The notes beneath the pieces are model-generated. The model was not told the origin of the DNA and did not search any database. It was given only the letters and a program-made list of their open reading frames with translations. A stretch of 64,000 nucleotides of DNA from Bacteroidales bacterium (GTDB lineage: Bacteria; Bacteroidota; Bacteroidia; Bacteroidales; Muribaculaceae), in NCBI GenBank assembly GCA_019416285.1, contig DXXM01000010.1, positions 1-64,000 of the forward strand, read 5' to 3'. This document shows, in pieces, positions 56,096-63,820 of the stretch (the first letter of the stretch is position 1; the number at the start of each line of letters is the position of its first letter). Made by a program: the position numbers and the translations under genes.

Positions 56096-56142
56096 CAAAT
56101 AAATTTCAAAATCGCATAAATTAAACATATTGTATAACTGCC

Positions 56143-57150
56143 ATGAAAATTAATATGACCAGATGGATGAGCGACATCATCACCCGCAAAGATGTGGTGG
56201 CTGTCCCCGTAATGACTCATCCCGGCATAGAGATAACAGGCGATTCCGTGCTCAAGGCAGTCAGCGACGGCGAGGCTCACCACAAAGCCATAGCAGCCCT
56301 TGCAGAGAAATATCCCACCGCCGCGGCGACTGTGATAATGGATCTGACAGTCGAGGCTGAGGCTTTCGGCGCTGAAATCGCGTTTACAGAAAATGAAGTC
56401 CCGGCAGTCATCGGCCATCTGCTCGACACCCCGGCCGACATCGAGGCTCTGAAGGTGCCGTCGCTCAAAGCCGGCCGCGTGCCGCAATATCTCAAAGCCA
56501 ACCTGCTTGCCGCACGCACCATCACAGACCGTCCGGTGCTCGGCGGTTGCATAGGCCCATTCTCTCTCGCAGGCCGTCTCTATGACATGTCGGAAATCAT
56601 GATGCTCATATATCAGGACCCGGCGGCGGCACACACTCTGCTCGAAAAATGCACCGATTTCATACTGCACTACTGCATGGCCCTCAAGGAAACGGGCGTC
56701 AACGGTGTGGTTATGGCTGAACCGGCGGCAGGCCTGATGTCTGACGACGACTGCAAGACTTTCTCGTCGGACTATGTGAAACGGATTGTCGACAGCGTGC
56801 AGGATGACTACTTCACCATAATACTCCACAACTGCGGCAATACCGGCCACTGCACCAAGGCTATGGTGGCCACCGGAGCCGGCGCATATCATTTCGGCAA
56901 CAAATGCGATATGGCGGAAGTGACGCGCGATGTGCCCCCGACAGCTCTCGCCATGGGTAATCTCGACCCGGTATCGGTGTTCAAGGACGCCACACCCGCC
57001 GAGATACGCAAAGCCACCCTCGAATTGCTCGACCGCATGAAGGATTATTCCAACTTCGTGCTCTCAAGCGGCTGCGACACTCCGCCCCACACTCCGATGG
57101 AAAATATCGACGCGTTCTTTGAAGCCCTTGACGAATATAACCGCAGATGA
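56143..57150 (+). CDS. MtaA/UROD-family corrinoid-dependent methyltransferase
   Basis: A 335-residue cytoplasmic barrel of the uroporphyrinogen decarboxylase/methylcobamide methyltransferase superfamily. Zinc ligands of the MtaA type are visible: H229-N-C231 (LHNCGNTG) and C311 (SSGCDTPP). Such enzymes move methyl groups between a corrinoid and a thiol or other substrate. True heme-pathway UROD is unlikely because of the zinc motif and the context. The gene ends in an ATGA overlap with the reactivase-like gene and is divergent from the operon with the corrinoid fusion, its likely partner. Confidence 0.87.
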   Translation: MKINMTRWMSDIITRKDVVAVPVMTHPGIEITGDSVLKAVSDGEAHHKAIAALAEKYPTAAATVIMDLTVEAEAFGAEIAFTENEVPAVIGHLLDTPADIEALKVPSLKAGRVPQYLKANLLAARTITDRPVLGGCIGPFSLAGRLYDMSEIMMLIYQDPAAAHTLLEKCTDFILHYCMALKETGVNGVVMAEPAAGLMSDDDCKTFSSDYVKRIVDSVQDDYFTIILHNCGNTGHCTKAMVATGAGAYHFGNKCDMAEVTRDVPPTALAMGNLDPVSVFKDATPAEIRKATLELLDRMKDYSNFVLSSGCDTPPHTPMENIDAFFEALDEYNRR

Positions 57151-57839
57151 TTCAGCAGGAACTGACATTGCAGCAGCTCGGACTGACCGCGGCCGCCATC
57201 TACGAGCAGATGGGCTACGGTGATGCCGTTCCTGACCCTCAGACTCAGGCCGAGACGGAAGCGATGGTCAGACGCATCGGCGGTTTCCTGCGCGCGCGTT
57301 TCTGCTTTTTTATAACCGACGGCGAGCTGGACGAAGCCTCGACAACTCTCTCGGCTATGGGCCGCGATTTCAGCATCGGACGAATCATCACCCGCCAGCT
57401 CCGCGGCTCCCGGCGCTATCTCTTCTTCGTGGCCACCGCCGGAATGGAGTTCGAGGAGTTCCAGCACCGGCTCAAGGAGGAGGGTGACATGGTGGGGATT
57501 TTCATTGCCGACGCAATCGGAAGTGTGATAGCCGAACTTGCGGCAGACCGCATGGAGGAGGCTCTCGAAGCCCTTATCACCCCGGGCGGATGGAAACACA
57601 CCAACCGTTTCAGCCCGGGCTATTGCGGATGGCACGTCTCCGAGCAGCAGATGCTCTTCCCGCTCTTTCCCGACGGAGAGCCCTGCGGCGTCACTCTCAC
57701 GGAGTCGAGTCTGATGACTCCGATAAAATCAGTCAGCGGTGTCATAGGCCTCGGCGAGAATGTCAGGAAGCTCGAATATTCCTGCGGACTCTGCGACTAC
57801 AAGCAGTGTTACAAACGGAAAATTTCAAAGCCCCGTTAA
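57147..57839 (+). CDS. MetH activation-domain-like protein (corrinoid reactivase candidate)
   Basis: A 230-residue protein resembling the C-terminal SAM-dependent reactivation domain of methionine synthase. The segment RFSPGYCGWHVSEQQ (154-168) is the recognisable core. A C-terminal cluster C213-x2-C216-x4-C221 may bind iron-sulfur or zinc. Its start overlaps the MtaA-like stop by 4 bp (ATGA). Because the corrinoid fusion lacks MetH's own activation domain, this separate protein is the natural candidate to reduce inactive cob(II)alamin. It lacks any other MetH module. Confidence 0.85.
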   Translation: MIQQELTLQQLGLTAAAIYEQMGYGDAVPDPQTQAETEAMVRRIGGFLRARFCFFITDGELDEASTTLSAMGRDFSIGRIITRQLRGSRRYLFFVATAGMEFEEFQHRLKEEGDMVGIFIADAIGSVIAELAADRMEEALEALITPGGWKHTNRFSPGYCGWHVSEQQMLFPLFPDGEPCGVTLTESSLMTPIKSVSGVIGLGENVRKLEYSCGLCDYKQCYKRKISKPR

Positions 57840-57861
57840 AGCGATTCTCGGATTTTTTAAT

Positions 57862-57869
57862 TAGATTTG
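57862..57869 (+). promoter_or_regulatory. -7 box upstream of fucI
   Basis: TAGATTTG matches TAnnTTTG, 52 nt before the fucI ATG, in the 82-bp gap after the reactivase gene. Suggests that the fucose genes have their own promoter in addition to read-through. Confidence 0.45.
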
Positions 57870-57921
57870 CAATAAAACAACATAACTTACCAACCCCAAA
57901 AGAAATTTTTGACTTAGTATC

Positions 57922-59700
57922 ATGAACACTTATCCTAAAATCGGTATTCGCCCGATTATTGACGCCCGTCAGGGTGGCATCCGTGAAAGTCTCGAAGAAA
58001 AGACAATGAGTCTGGCCCATGCAGTGGCTGACCTTATTTCATCCAGCCTCCGCTATCCCGACGGAAGTCCTGTGGAATGTGTGATTGCCGACAGCACAAT
58101 CGGCCGTGTGCCCGAGGCTGCCGCCTGCGCCGAGAAGTTCGAGCGCGAAGGCGTCGGCGCCACTATCTCAGTGACCTCCTGCTGGTGCTACGGCTCGGAA
58201 ACAATGGATATGAACCCGCACTGGCCCAAGGCAGTCTGGGGTTTCAACGGCACAGAGCGTCCCGGCGCTGTATATCTCGCCGCCGTGCTCGCCGCACACG
58301 CCCAGAAGGGTCTCCCCGCTTTCGGCATCTACGGCCATGACGTACAGGACCTTTCCGACAACACCATCCCCGCCGACGTAGCCGAGAAACTTCTCCGCTT
58401 CTCCCGCGCAGCCCTCGCAGTGGCTCTCATGCGCGGCAAATCGTATCTTTCGGTAGGTAATGTGGCAATGGGTATCGCCGGTTCAATCGTCAACCCCGAC
58501 TTCCTTCAGGAATATCTCGGCATCCGCGCCGAGCAGGTCGACATGACCGAGGTGGCACGCCGCATCACCCTCGGCATCTACGACCAGGAGGAATATGCCA
58601 AGGCAATGGCCTGGACAGAAAAATACTGCAAGCCCCGCGAAGGCGAGGACTTCAAGAACCGTCCCGAAAAGAAAAAGACCCGCGAGGAGAAGGACGCCGA
58701 CTGGGAATTTGTGGTGAAGATGACTCTCATCATCCGCGATCTCATGCAGGGCAACCCCAAACTCCGCGAGATGGGCTACAAGGAAGAGGCTCTCGGCCAC
58801 AACGCCATCGCAGGCGGTTTCCAGGGTCAGCGCCAGTGGACCGACTTCTACCCCAACGGCGACTTCACCGAAGCGCTCCTCAACACTTCGTTTGACTGGA
58901 ACGGTATCCGCGAGGCTTATGTGTTCGCAACCGAAAACGACTGCTGCAACGGCATAGCCATGCTTTTCGGCCACCTTCTCACCAACCGCGCACAGTTCTT
59001 CAGCGACGTCCGCACCTACTGGAGCCCCGAAGCCGTGAAGCGTGTGACCGGCAAGGAACTCACAGGCCGTGCAGCCGACGGTATGATTCACCTCATCAAC
59101 TCCGGTGCCACCACTCTCGACGGTACAGGTCAGGAATCCGACGCCGAGGGCAATCCCATCATGAAGCAGCACTGGGAAATGACTCAGGAGGACGTGGAGA
59201 AGTGTCTCGGCGCCACTACCTGGTATCCTGCCGACCGCGACTACTTCCGCGGAGGCGGTTTCTCGTCAAACTTCCTCACCCGCGGCGGTATGCCCGTGAC
59301 CATGATGCGTCTCAACCTCGTGAAAGGCCTCGGCCCGGTTCTCCAGATTGCAGAAGGCTGGACTGCCGACGTTGACCCCGAAATCATGAAGATTCTCGAC
59401 ATGCGCACAGACCCGACCTGGCCTACAACTTGGTTCGTGCCCCGTCTCTGCCCCGACCGCGACGCTTTCAAGGATGTATATTCAGTGATGAACAACTGGG
59501 GTGCCAACCACGGTGCAATCTCATTCGGCCACATCGGTGCCGACCTCATCACCCTCGCGTCAATCCTCCGTATCCCCGTGTGCATGCACAACGTAGAGGA
59601 ATCCAAGATCTTCCGTCCCGCCGCATGGAATGCCTTCGGCATGGACAAGGAAGGCGCCGACTACCGCGCATGTGCCGCCTACGGCCCCATCTACAAATAA
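57922..59700 (+). CDS. fucI: L-fucose isomerase
   Basis: Converts L-fucose to L-fuculose with a manganese-type metal. At 592 residues it equals the FucI family length. Typical segments include GIRPIIDARQGGIRESLE at the start, SCWCYGSETMDM, FGIYGHDVQD and ATENDCCNG. It is the first of three fucose genes (isomerase, mutarotase, permease) on the plus strand. L-fuculose kinase and aldolase (FucK, FucA) are not in this window. D-arabinose isomerisation is a known side activity. Confidence 0.96.
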   Translation: MNTYPKIGIRPIIDARQGGIRESLEEKTMSLAHAVADLISSSLRYPDGSPVECVIADSTIGRVPEAAACAEKFEREGVGATISVTSCWCYGSETMDMNPHWPKAVWGFNGTERPGAVYLAAVLAAHAQKGLPAFGIYGHDVQDLSDNTIPADVAEKLLRFSRAALAVALMRGKSYLSVGNVAMGIAGSIVNPDFLQEYLGIRAEQVDMTEVARRITLGIYDQEEYAKAMAWTEKYCKPREGEDFKNRPEKKKTREEKDADWEFVVKMTLIIRDLMQGNPKLREMGYKEEALGHNAIAGGFQGQRQWTDFYPNGDFTEALLNTSFDWNGIREAYVFATENDCCNGIAMLFGHLLTNRAQFFSDVRTYWSPEAVKRVTGKELTGRAADGMIHLINSGATTLDGTGQESDAEGNPIMKQHWEMTQEDVEKCLGATTWYPADRDYFRGGGFSSNFLTRGGMPVTMMRLNLVKGLGPVLQIAEGWTADVDPEIMKILDMRTDPTWPTTWFVPRLCPDRDAFKDVYSVMNNWGANHGAISFGHIGADLITLASILRIPVCMHNVEESKIFRPAAWNAFGMDKEGADYRACAAYGPIYK

Positions 59701-59719
59701 TCAGCAATTAATTTCTGAT

Positions 59720-59757
59720 ATTCAGTAGGGATGTTTTTTAAAACGTCCCTACTGAAT
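59720..59757 (+). terminator. Intercistronic hairpin after fucI
   Basis: ATTCAGTAGGGA and TCCCTACTGAAT arms (within 59720-59757) pair with a T-rich loop and one wobble-type mismatch. No T run follows, so it may be a partial terminator or mRNA-stabilising hairpin separating fucI from the mutarotase gene. Confidence 0.65.
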
Positions 59758-59777
59758 CAAAACAATCATTCTGAAAA

Positions 59778-60167
59778 ATGGAAAAGAAAGAGACCGGCTA
59801 TCCGATGAAGGAATACAAAGTGCCGGTGAAACGCTTCTGCCGCACTCTTGACCTCAGGGATGATCCCGAGCTGATAAAGGAATACCGCAAGCGCCACGCT
59901 GAAGAAAACTTCTGGCCCGAGATTCTCGCCGGCATCAAGGAAGTGGGCATCCTCGAAATGGACATCTACATCCGCGGCACACGCCTGATGATGATTCTCG
60001 AAGTTCCCGCCGACCTTGACCTCGACGCGGCCATGACACGGCTCGCCACACTCCCCCGCCAGCAGGAATGGGAGGACTTCATGTCGGTGTTCCAGCAGGC
60101 TGAACCGGGAGCCTCGTCAGCTGAGAAATGGCAGCCGATGGAGCGAGTGTTCCATCTCTACAACTGA
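59778..60167 (+). CDS. L-rhamnose-mutarotase-family sugar mutarotase (L-fucose context)
   Basis: Interconverts alpha and beta anomers of a deoxyhexose. A 129-residue protein of the RhaM/DUF718 fold, with the key His40 in YRKRHAEENFWPE and the motif EMDIYIRGTRLMMI. Members of this family serve L-fucose as well as L-rhamnose; position between fucI and fucP favours L-fucose. A shorter start at 59805 is possible. Probably co-transcribed with fucP 85 bp downstream. Confidence 0.88.
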   Translation: MEKKETGYPMKEYKVPVKRFCRTLDLRDDPELIKEYRKRHAEENFWPEILAGIKEVGILEMDIYIRGTRLMMILEVPADLDLDAAMTRLATLPRQQEWEDFMSVFQQAEPGASSAEKWQPMERVFHLYN

Positions 60168-60252
60168 GCCGGATTTTCACGACAGGCTGAAAACCCACTT
60201 CCCTCCCCCACTCTTCTACCTTACTTCGCATGTTAAAACTAATCCGGACTAA

Positions 60253-61554
60253 ATGAAAGAGAACCAATCACTCCTTCGCTGGAATGGGGTAAACTACATA
60301 GTACCCTTCATTCTCATAACAAGTTGCTTTGCTCTATGGGGCTTCGCCAACGACATCACCAACCCGATGGTGAAAGCCTTCTCCAAAATCTTCCGCATGA
60401 GCGTCACCGACGGCACTCTCGTACAGGTGGCTTTCTATGGCGGATATTTCGCAATGGCTTTCCCAGCCGCCATCTTCATCCGCCGTTTCTCATACAAGGC
60501 AGGTGTGCTCACCGGGCTCGGACTCTACGCTGTCGGCGCCTTCCTCTTCTATCCGGCCATGCTGACCGGAAGCTACTATCCCTTCCTCATCGCCTACTTC
60601 ATCCTCACCTGCGGCCTTTCGTTCCTTGAGACGAGCTGTAACCCTTACATCCTCTCGATGGGCTCCGAGGAGACCGCCACACGCCGCCTCAACATGGCGC
60701 AGTCTTTCAATCCCGTCGGGTCACTGATGGGAATGTGGGTGGCCATGACATTCATCCAGGCTCGTCTGAATCCGCTCGAAACGGCAGACCGCGCGGCCCT
60801 GAGCGACGCAGAATTCGAGGCGATACGCGACGCCGACCTCCAGGTGCTCATCACCCCCTATATTATTATAGGTATCGTCGTGCTGCTGATGTTTGCCGTC
60901 ATAGCCATCATGAAAATGCCCCGTAACGGCGACAAGTCACACGACATCCATTTCTTCCGCACTCTCAGGCGCATTTTCTCCCTCAGCCGCTACCGCGAGG
61001 GCGTGATAGCCCAATTCTTCTATGTAGGCGCGCAAATTATGTGCTGGACATTCATAATCCAGTACGGCACACGCGTGTTCATGCTCGAAGGTCTCGACGA
61101 GAAAAGTGCCGAGGTACTCTCTCAGAAATACAACATCATTGCGATGGTCATCTTCTGCTGCAGCCGCTTCATCTGCACCTATCTGCTCCGCTACGTCAAT
61201 GCCGGCAAACTCCTCGCCGTGCTCGCCACAGCCGCGTCAATCCTTACCGTGGGAGTGATTCTGTTTCAGGACCGCATGGGAGTCTACTGTCTCGTGGGTG
61301 TATCAGCCTGCATGTCGCTCATGTTCCCGACTATCTACGGTATAGCCCTCAACGGCCTTGGTGACGATGCCAAGTTCGGCGCCGCCGGTCTCATCATGGC
61401 CATCCTCGGCGGCTCTGTACTTCCCCCGCTTCAGGCACGTATAATCGACTGCGGGACCATCGGCAACTTCCCCGCTGTCAACCTCTCGTTTATTCTGCCG
61501 TTTATCTGCTTCCTCATCATCATAGTCTACGGCATACGCCGCGCCCGCGACTAA
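60253..61554 (+). CDS. fucP: L-fucose:proton symporter FucP-like (MFS)
   Basis: Inner-membrane MFS transporter of 433 residues with about 12 membrane segments. FucP hallmark residues are present: D34 in FANDITNP and E126 in LETSCNPYI, equivalent to the proton- and sugar-coupling acids of E. coli FucP. It is last of the plus-strand fucose genes and converges on the dehydrogenase gene across a long palindromic element that could stop transcription in both directions. Confidence 0.93.
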   Translation: MKENQSLLRWNGVNYIVPFILITSCFALWGFANDITNPMVKAFSKIFRMSVTDGTLVQVAFYGGYFAMAFPAAIFIRRFSYKAGVLTGLGLYAVGAFLFYPAMLTGSYYPFLIAYFILTCGLSFLETSCNPYILSMGSEETATRRLNMAQSFNPVGSLMGMWVAMTFIQARLNPLETADRAALSDAEFEAIRDADLQVLITPYIIIGIVVLLMFAVIAIMKMPRNGDKSHDIHFFRTLRRIFSLSRYREGVIAQFFYVGAQIMCWTFIIQYGTRVFMLEGLDEKSAEVLSQKYNIIAMVIFCCSRFICTYLLRYVNAGKLLAVLATAASILTVGVILFQDRMGVYCLVGVSACMSLMFPTIYGIALNGLGDDAKFGAAGLIMAILGGSVLPPLQARIIDCGTIGNFPAVNLSFILPFICFLIIIVYGIRRARD

Positions 61555-61593
61555 ACGGCTGAAAAAGATACCGTTGTTTTGATACTCCTGAAA

Positions 61594-61763
61594 TTCAGGC
61601 ACAGAAGGACAAAAGAGCACAAGAGACACAATAGATTTTAGTCTATCTGATTAAAGCTTAATTCATTTAAAGCTTTTAATTAAGTTCTGAAAACAGAACT
61701 TTAAGAGATAGAAAAATAAAATCTCTTGTGTCTCTTGTGCTCTTTTGTCCTTCTGTGCCTGAA
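61594..61763. repeat. 170-bp palindromic element with 44-bp terminal inverted repeats
   Basis: Arms at 61594-61637 and 61720-61763 are inverted copies with a single mismatch (G/T). Arm words are GGCACAGAAGGACAAAAGAG and CACAAGAGACACAA. The interior is AT-rich and holds further small palindromes (around TTTAAAGC/TTAATTC and AAGTTCTG/CAGAACTT). There is no ORF. It sits between convergent genes and could be a MITE-like element or a very strong bidirectional terminator. Confidence 0.85.
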
Positions 61764-61785
61764 ACTCTAAAAGAAGGTAACTTTT

Positions 61786-62808
61786 TTAGAACTTCACGAG
61801 GATGCGGAATACTTTGCCGGGGGCAGCGTCCCATTTGGCGAGGGCGTCGGCAGCCTCATCAGGTGTGACGGTAGCTGAGATAAGTTTCTCGGCATTGTCG
61901 CGTCCTCCGGCGAGGAAGTAGCGGATTACGGCAGCGAAGTCGTTGGGCATAGCGTTGCGCGAACCGCGGATGTCGAGCTCTTTTTGGACGAAAAGTTTGG
62001 TGTGGAACGACACATCGTCCTTGGCATAGCCGATGCAGACCACACGGCCGCAGAAAGCCACGTTTTCAACCGCTGCAACGTAGGTGAAGGGTGAGCCTAC
62101 AGCCTCGATGACCACATCCGGGCCGTTGCCGTCGGTCAGACGGTTGAGCTCCTCGGCGAGATTGGAGGTGGCGGAGTTGATTGAGTATGTCGCGCCGAGT
62201 TCGCGTGCGAGAGCGAGCTTCTCGTCGTCAAGGTCGATGGCGATAACGGTGGCACCGCGGAGCGATGCACGCACGATGGCTCCGAGACCGATCATACCGC
62301 AGCCAATCACAGCCACAGTGTCGATGTCGTTCACCTGACCGCGGTCTACAGCGTGGAAACCTACGCTCATAGGCTCTACAAGAGCACATTCGCGGGGTGT
62401 GAGACCCTGTGCGGGAATAATCTTTGTCCAGGGAACGGCTATATAGTCTGACATGGCACCGTGGCGCTGCACACCGAGAGTTTCATTGTGGCGGCATGCG
62501 TTGGGACGTCCGCGACGACATGACGAGCATTTGCCGCAGGCTGTATAGGGATTGACAGTGACGCTCATGCCCTCGGTGAAAAGACCTGCGGGTACAGCAC
62601 TGCCTATTTCAGCTACGGTGCCTCCGATTTCATGGCCGGGAATCACCTGATCGATGGCCATCGGGTTCTTGCCGCGGTAGGTGTTGAGGTCAGAACCACA
62701 GAATCCTACATAATGGATTTTCACGAGCACCTCGTCGGGTGCCACAACCGGCATAGCCTGCTCCTCTACAACAACCTTTCCGGGAGCAACAATCTTAACT
62801 GCTTGCAT
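61786..62808 (-). CDS. Zinc-dependent medium-chain alcohol/sugar dehydrogenase
   Basis: NAD(P)-dependent polyol or sugar(-acid) dehydrogenase of 340 residues. Catalytic-zinc motif FCGSD and GHE, structural zinc cysteines CGKCSSCRRGRPNAC, and Rossmann motif GCGMIGLG are all present. Downstream of amidohydrolase and aldo/keto reductase genes on the same strand, 66 bp from the former. Context suggests oxidation in L-fucose or L-fuconate catabolism; L-threonine or galactitol relatives cannot be excluded. Confidence 0.9.
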   Translation of the reverse strand: MQAVKIVAPGKVVVEEQAMPVVAPDEVLVKIHYVGFCGSDLNTYRGKNPMAIDQVIPGHEIGGTVAEIGSAVPAGLFTEGMSVTVNPYTACGKCSSCRRGRPNACRHNETLGVQRHGAMSDYIAVPWTKIIPAQGLTPRECALVEPMSVGFHAVDRGQVNDIDTVAVIGCGMIGLGAIVRASLRGATVIAIDLDDEKLALARELGATYSINSATSNLAEELNRLTDGNGPDVVIEAVGSPFTYVAAVENVAFCGRVVCIGYAKDDVSFHTKLFVQKELDIRGSRNAMPNDFAAVIRYFLAGGRDNAEKLISATVTPDEAADALAKWDAAPGKVFRILVKF

Positions 62809-62874
62809 TTTATTAATAATTTATATCAGTTTTTATTTATTTAATTCATAGGCGATTACAGAATCATTCTGACG

Positions 62875-63801
62875 TCATTCCGACATGTTTTTCACATAGG
62901 GAAGCACAGGCAGATTCTTAAATCCGTAGAATTTCACCGCATTGTCGCCGAGGAAGGCATGTTTTTCCACCTCGGTCAGTTCCGGAGTCTTGCAGATGAA
63001 GTCATACGACATCTTATAGGTGATGGCCGTGATGGTGCGCGGATAGTCGGACCCCCACATGAGTTTGTCCATTCCCACCTCGTCGGCCGCCTCCTTTATG
63101 GCGCGGACAGCCGAAGGATAGGGATAGAACTCCGAATTGTAGAGCCAGGTGATACCACCCGACTCGACCATCACATTCTCGGCGCGGGCGAGGCGTATCT
63201 GCTCCATCCAGCCGTCGGTAGTGACCATACCGAAATGACCGATAGCTATTTTCAGCTTCGGGCACTCCGCAATCACCTCTTTCATCTCCCCAACCTGGGT
63301 GTCGCCGTCGGCAAGAGTGATAGAGAGGAGGACACCGCGGCGTTCCATCTCCTTGAAGAGCGAAATCATCTCCGGGGAGTTAAGCCACACGCGCGAACCG
63401 CCCTCAAGCGGCAGACGGTGGGCCGGAATAGCGAGGCCGCGGAAACCGGCGTCCATAAGCTCTATGGCCTTCGGCATAAATCCGGGCTCGCGGAACTCAC
63501 ACATGCCGTTGACAAAAAAACGGTCGGGATACTTGCGGGCCACTTCCGCGAGATACTCGTTCTGCTCGCCGTCTATGAACTCCTGCACCACGACGGCCCC
63601 CGCCACCTGCGCGTAGTCCATATTGGAAAGGAAAACCTCGGCGGTGTTCTTGCCGTCAATCATAAACGGGGGTAGCATCTGGCGCTCCTCGCCCATGAAA
63701 TCGCAGCGACCGTTGGGCAGAGGGCTTATGCGCTTGCTGTTGACCACCGTGTCCTGACGCAGCCACAGATGTGAATGGGCGTCTATGATAAAATGTTCCA
63801 T
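62875..63801 (-). CDS. Amidohydrolase-2-family hydrolase (possible L-fuconolactonase)
   Basis: TIM-barrel metal-dependent hydrolase of 308 residues with DAHSHLW (D7, H9, H11) at the N-terminus, plus the later metal-side GHFG and WGSDYPR segments. COG3618/COG2159-type members include sugar lactonases such as L-fucono-1,5-lactonase. Lies 19 bp after the aldo/keto reductase and 66 bp before the dehydrogenase, so probably one operon. The lactonase role is inference from the fucose context. Confidence 0.85.
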   Translation of the reverse strand: MEHFIIDAHSHLWLRQDTVVNSKRISPLPNGRCDFMGEERQMLPPFMIDGKNTAEVFLSNMDYAQVAGAVVVQEFIDGEQNEYLAEVARKYPDRFFVNGMCEFREPGFMPKAIELMDAGFRGLAIPAHRLPLEGGSRVWLNSPEMISLFKEMERRGVLLSITLADGDTQVGEMKEVIAECPKLKIAIGHFGMVTTDGWMEQIRLARAENVMVESGGITWLYNSEFYPYPSAVRAIKEAADEVGMDKLMWGSDYPRTITAITYKMSYDFICKTPELTEVEKHAFLGDNAVKFYGFKNLPVLPYVKNMSE

Positions 63802-63820
63802 CCTGTGTCAGCCTGTGAGG

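Noticed and set aside
56143..57150. Uroporphyrinogen decarboxylase of heme synthesis
   Set aside because: The HxC...C zinc motif and coupling to a corrinoid reactivase-like gene fit the MtaA branch.
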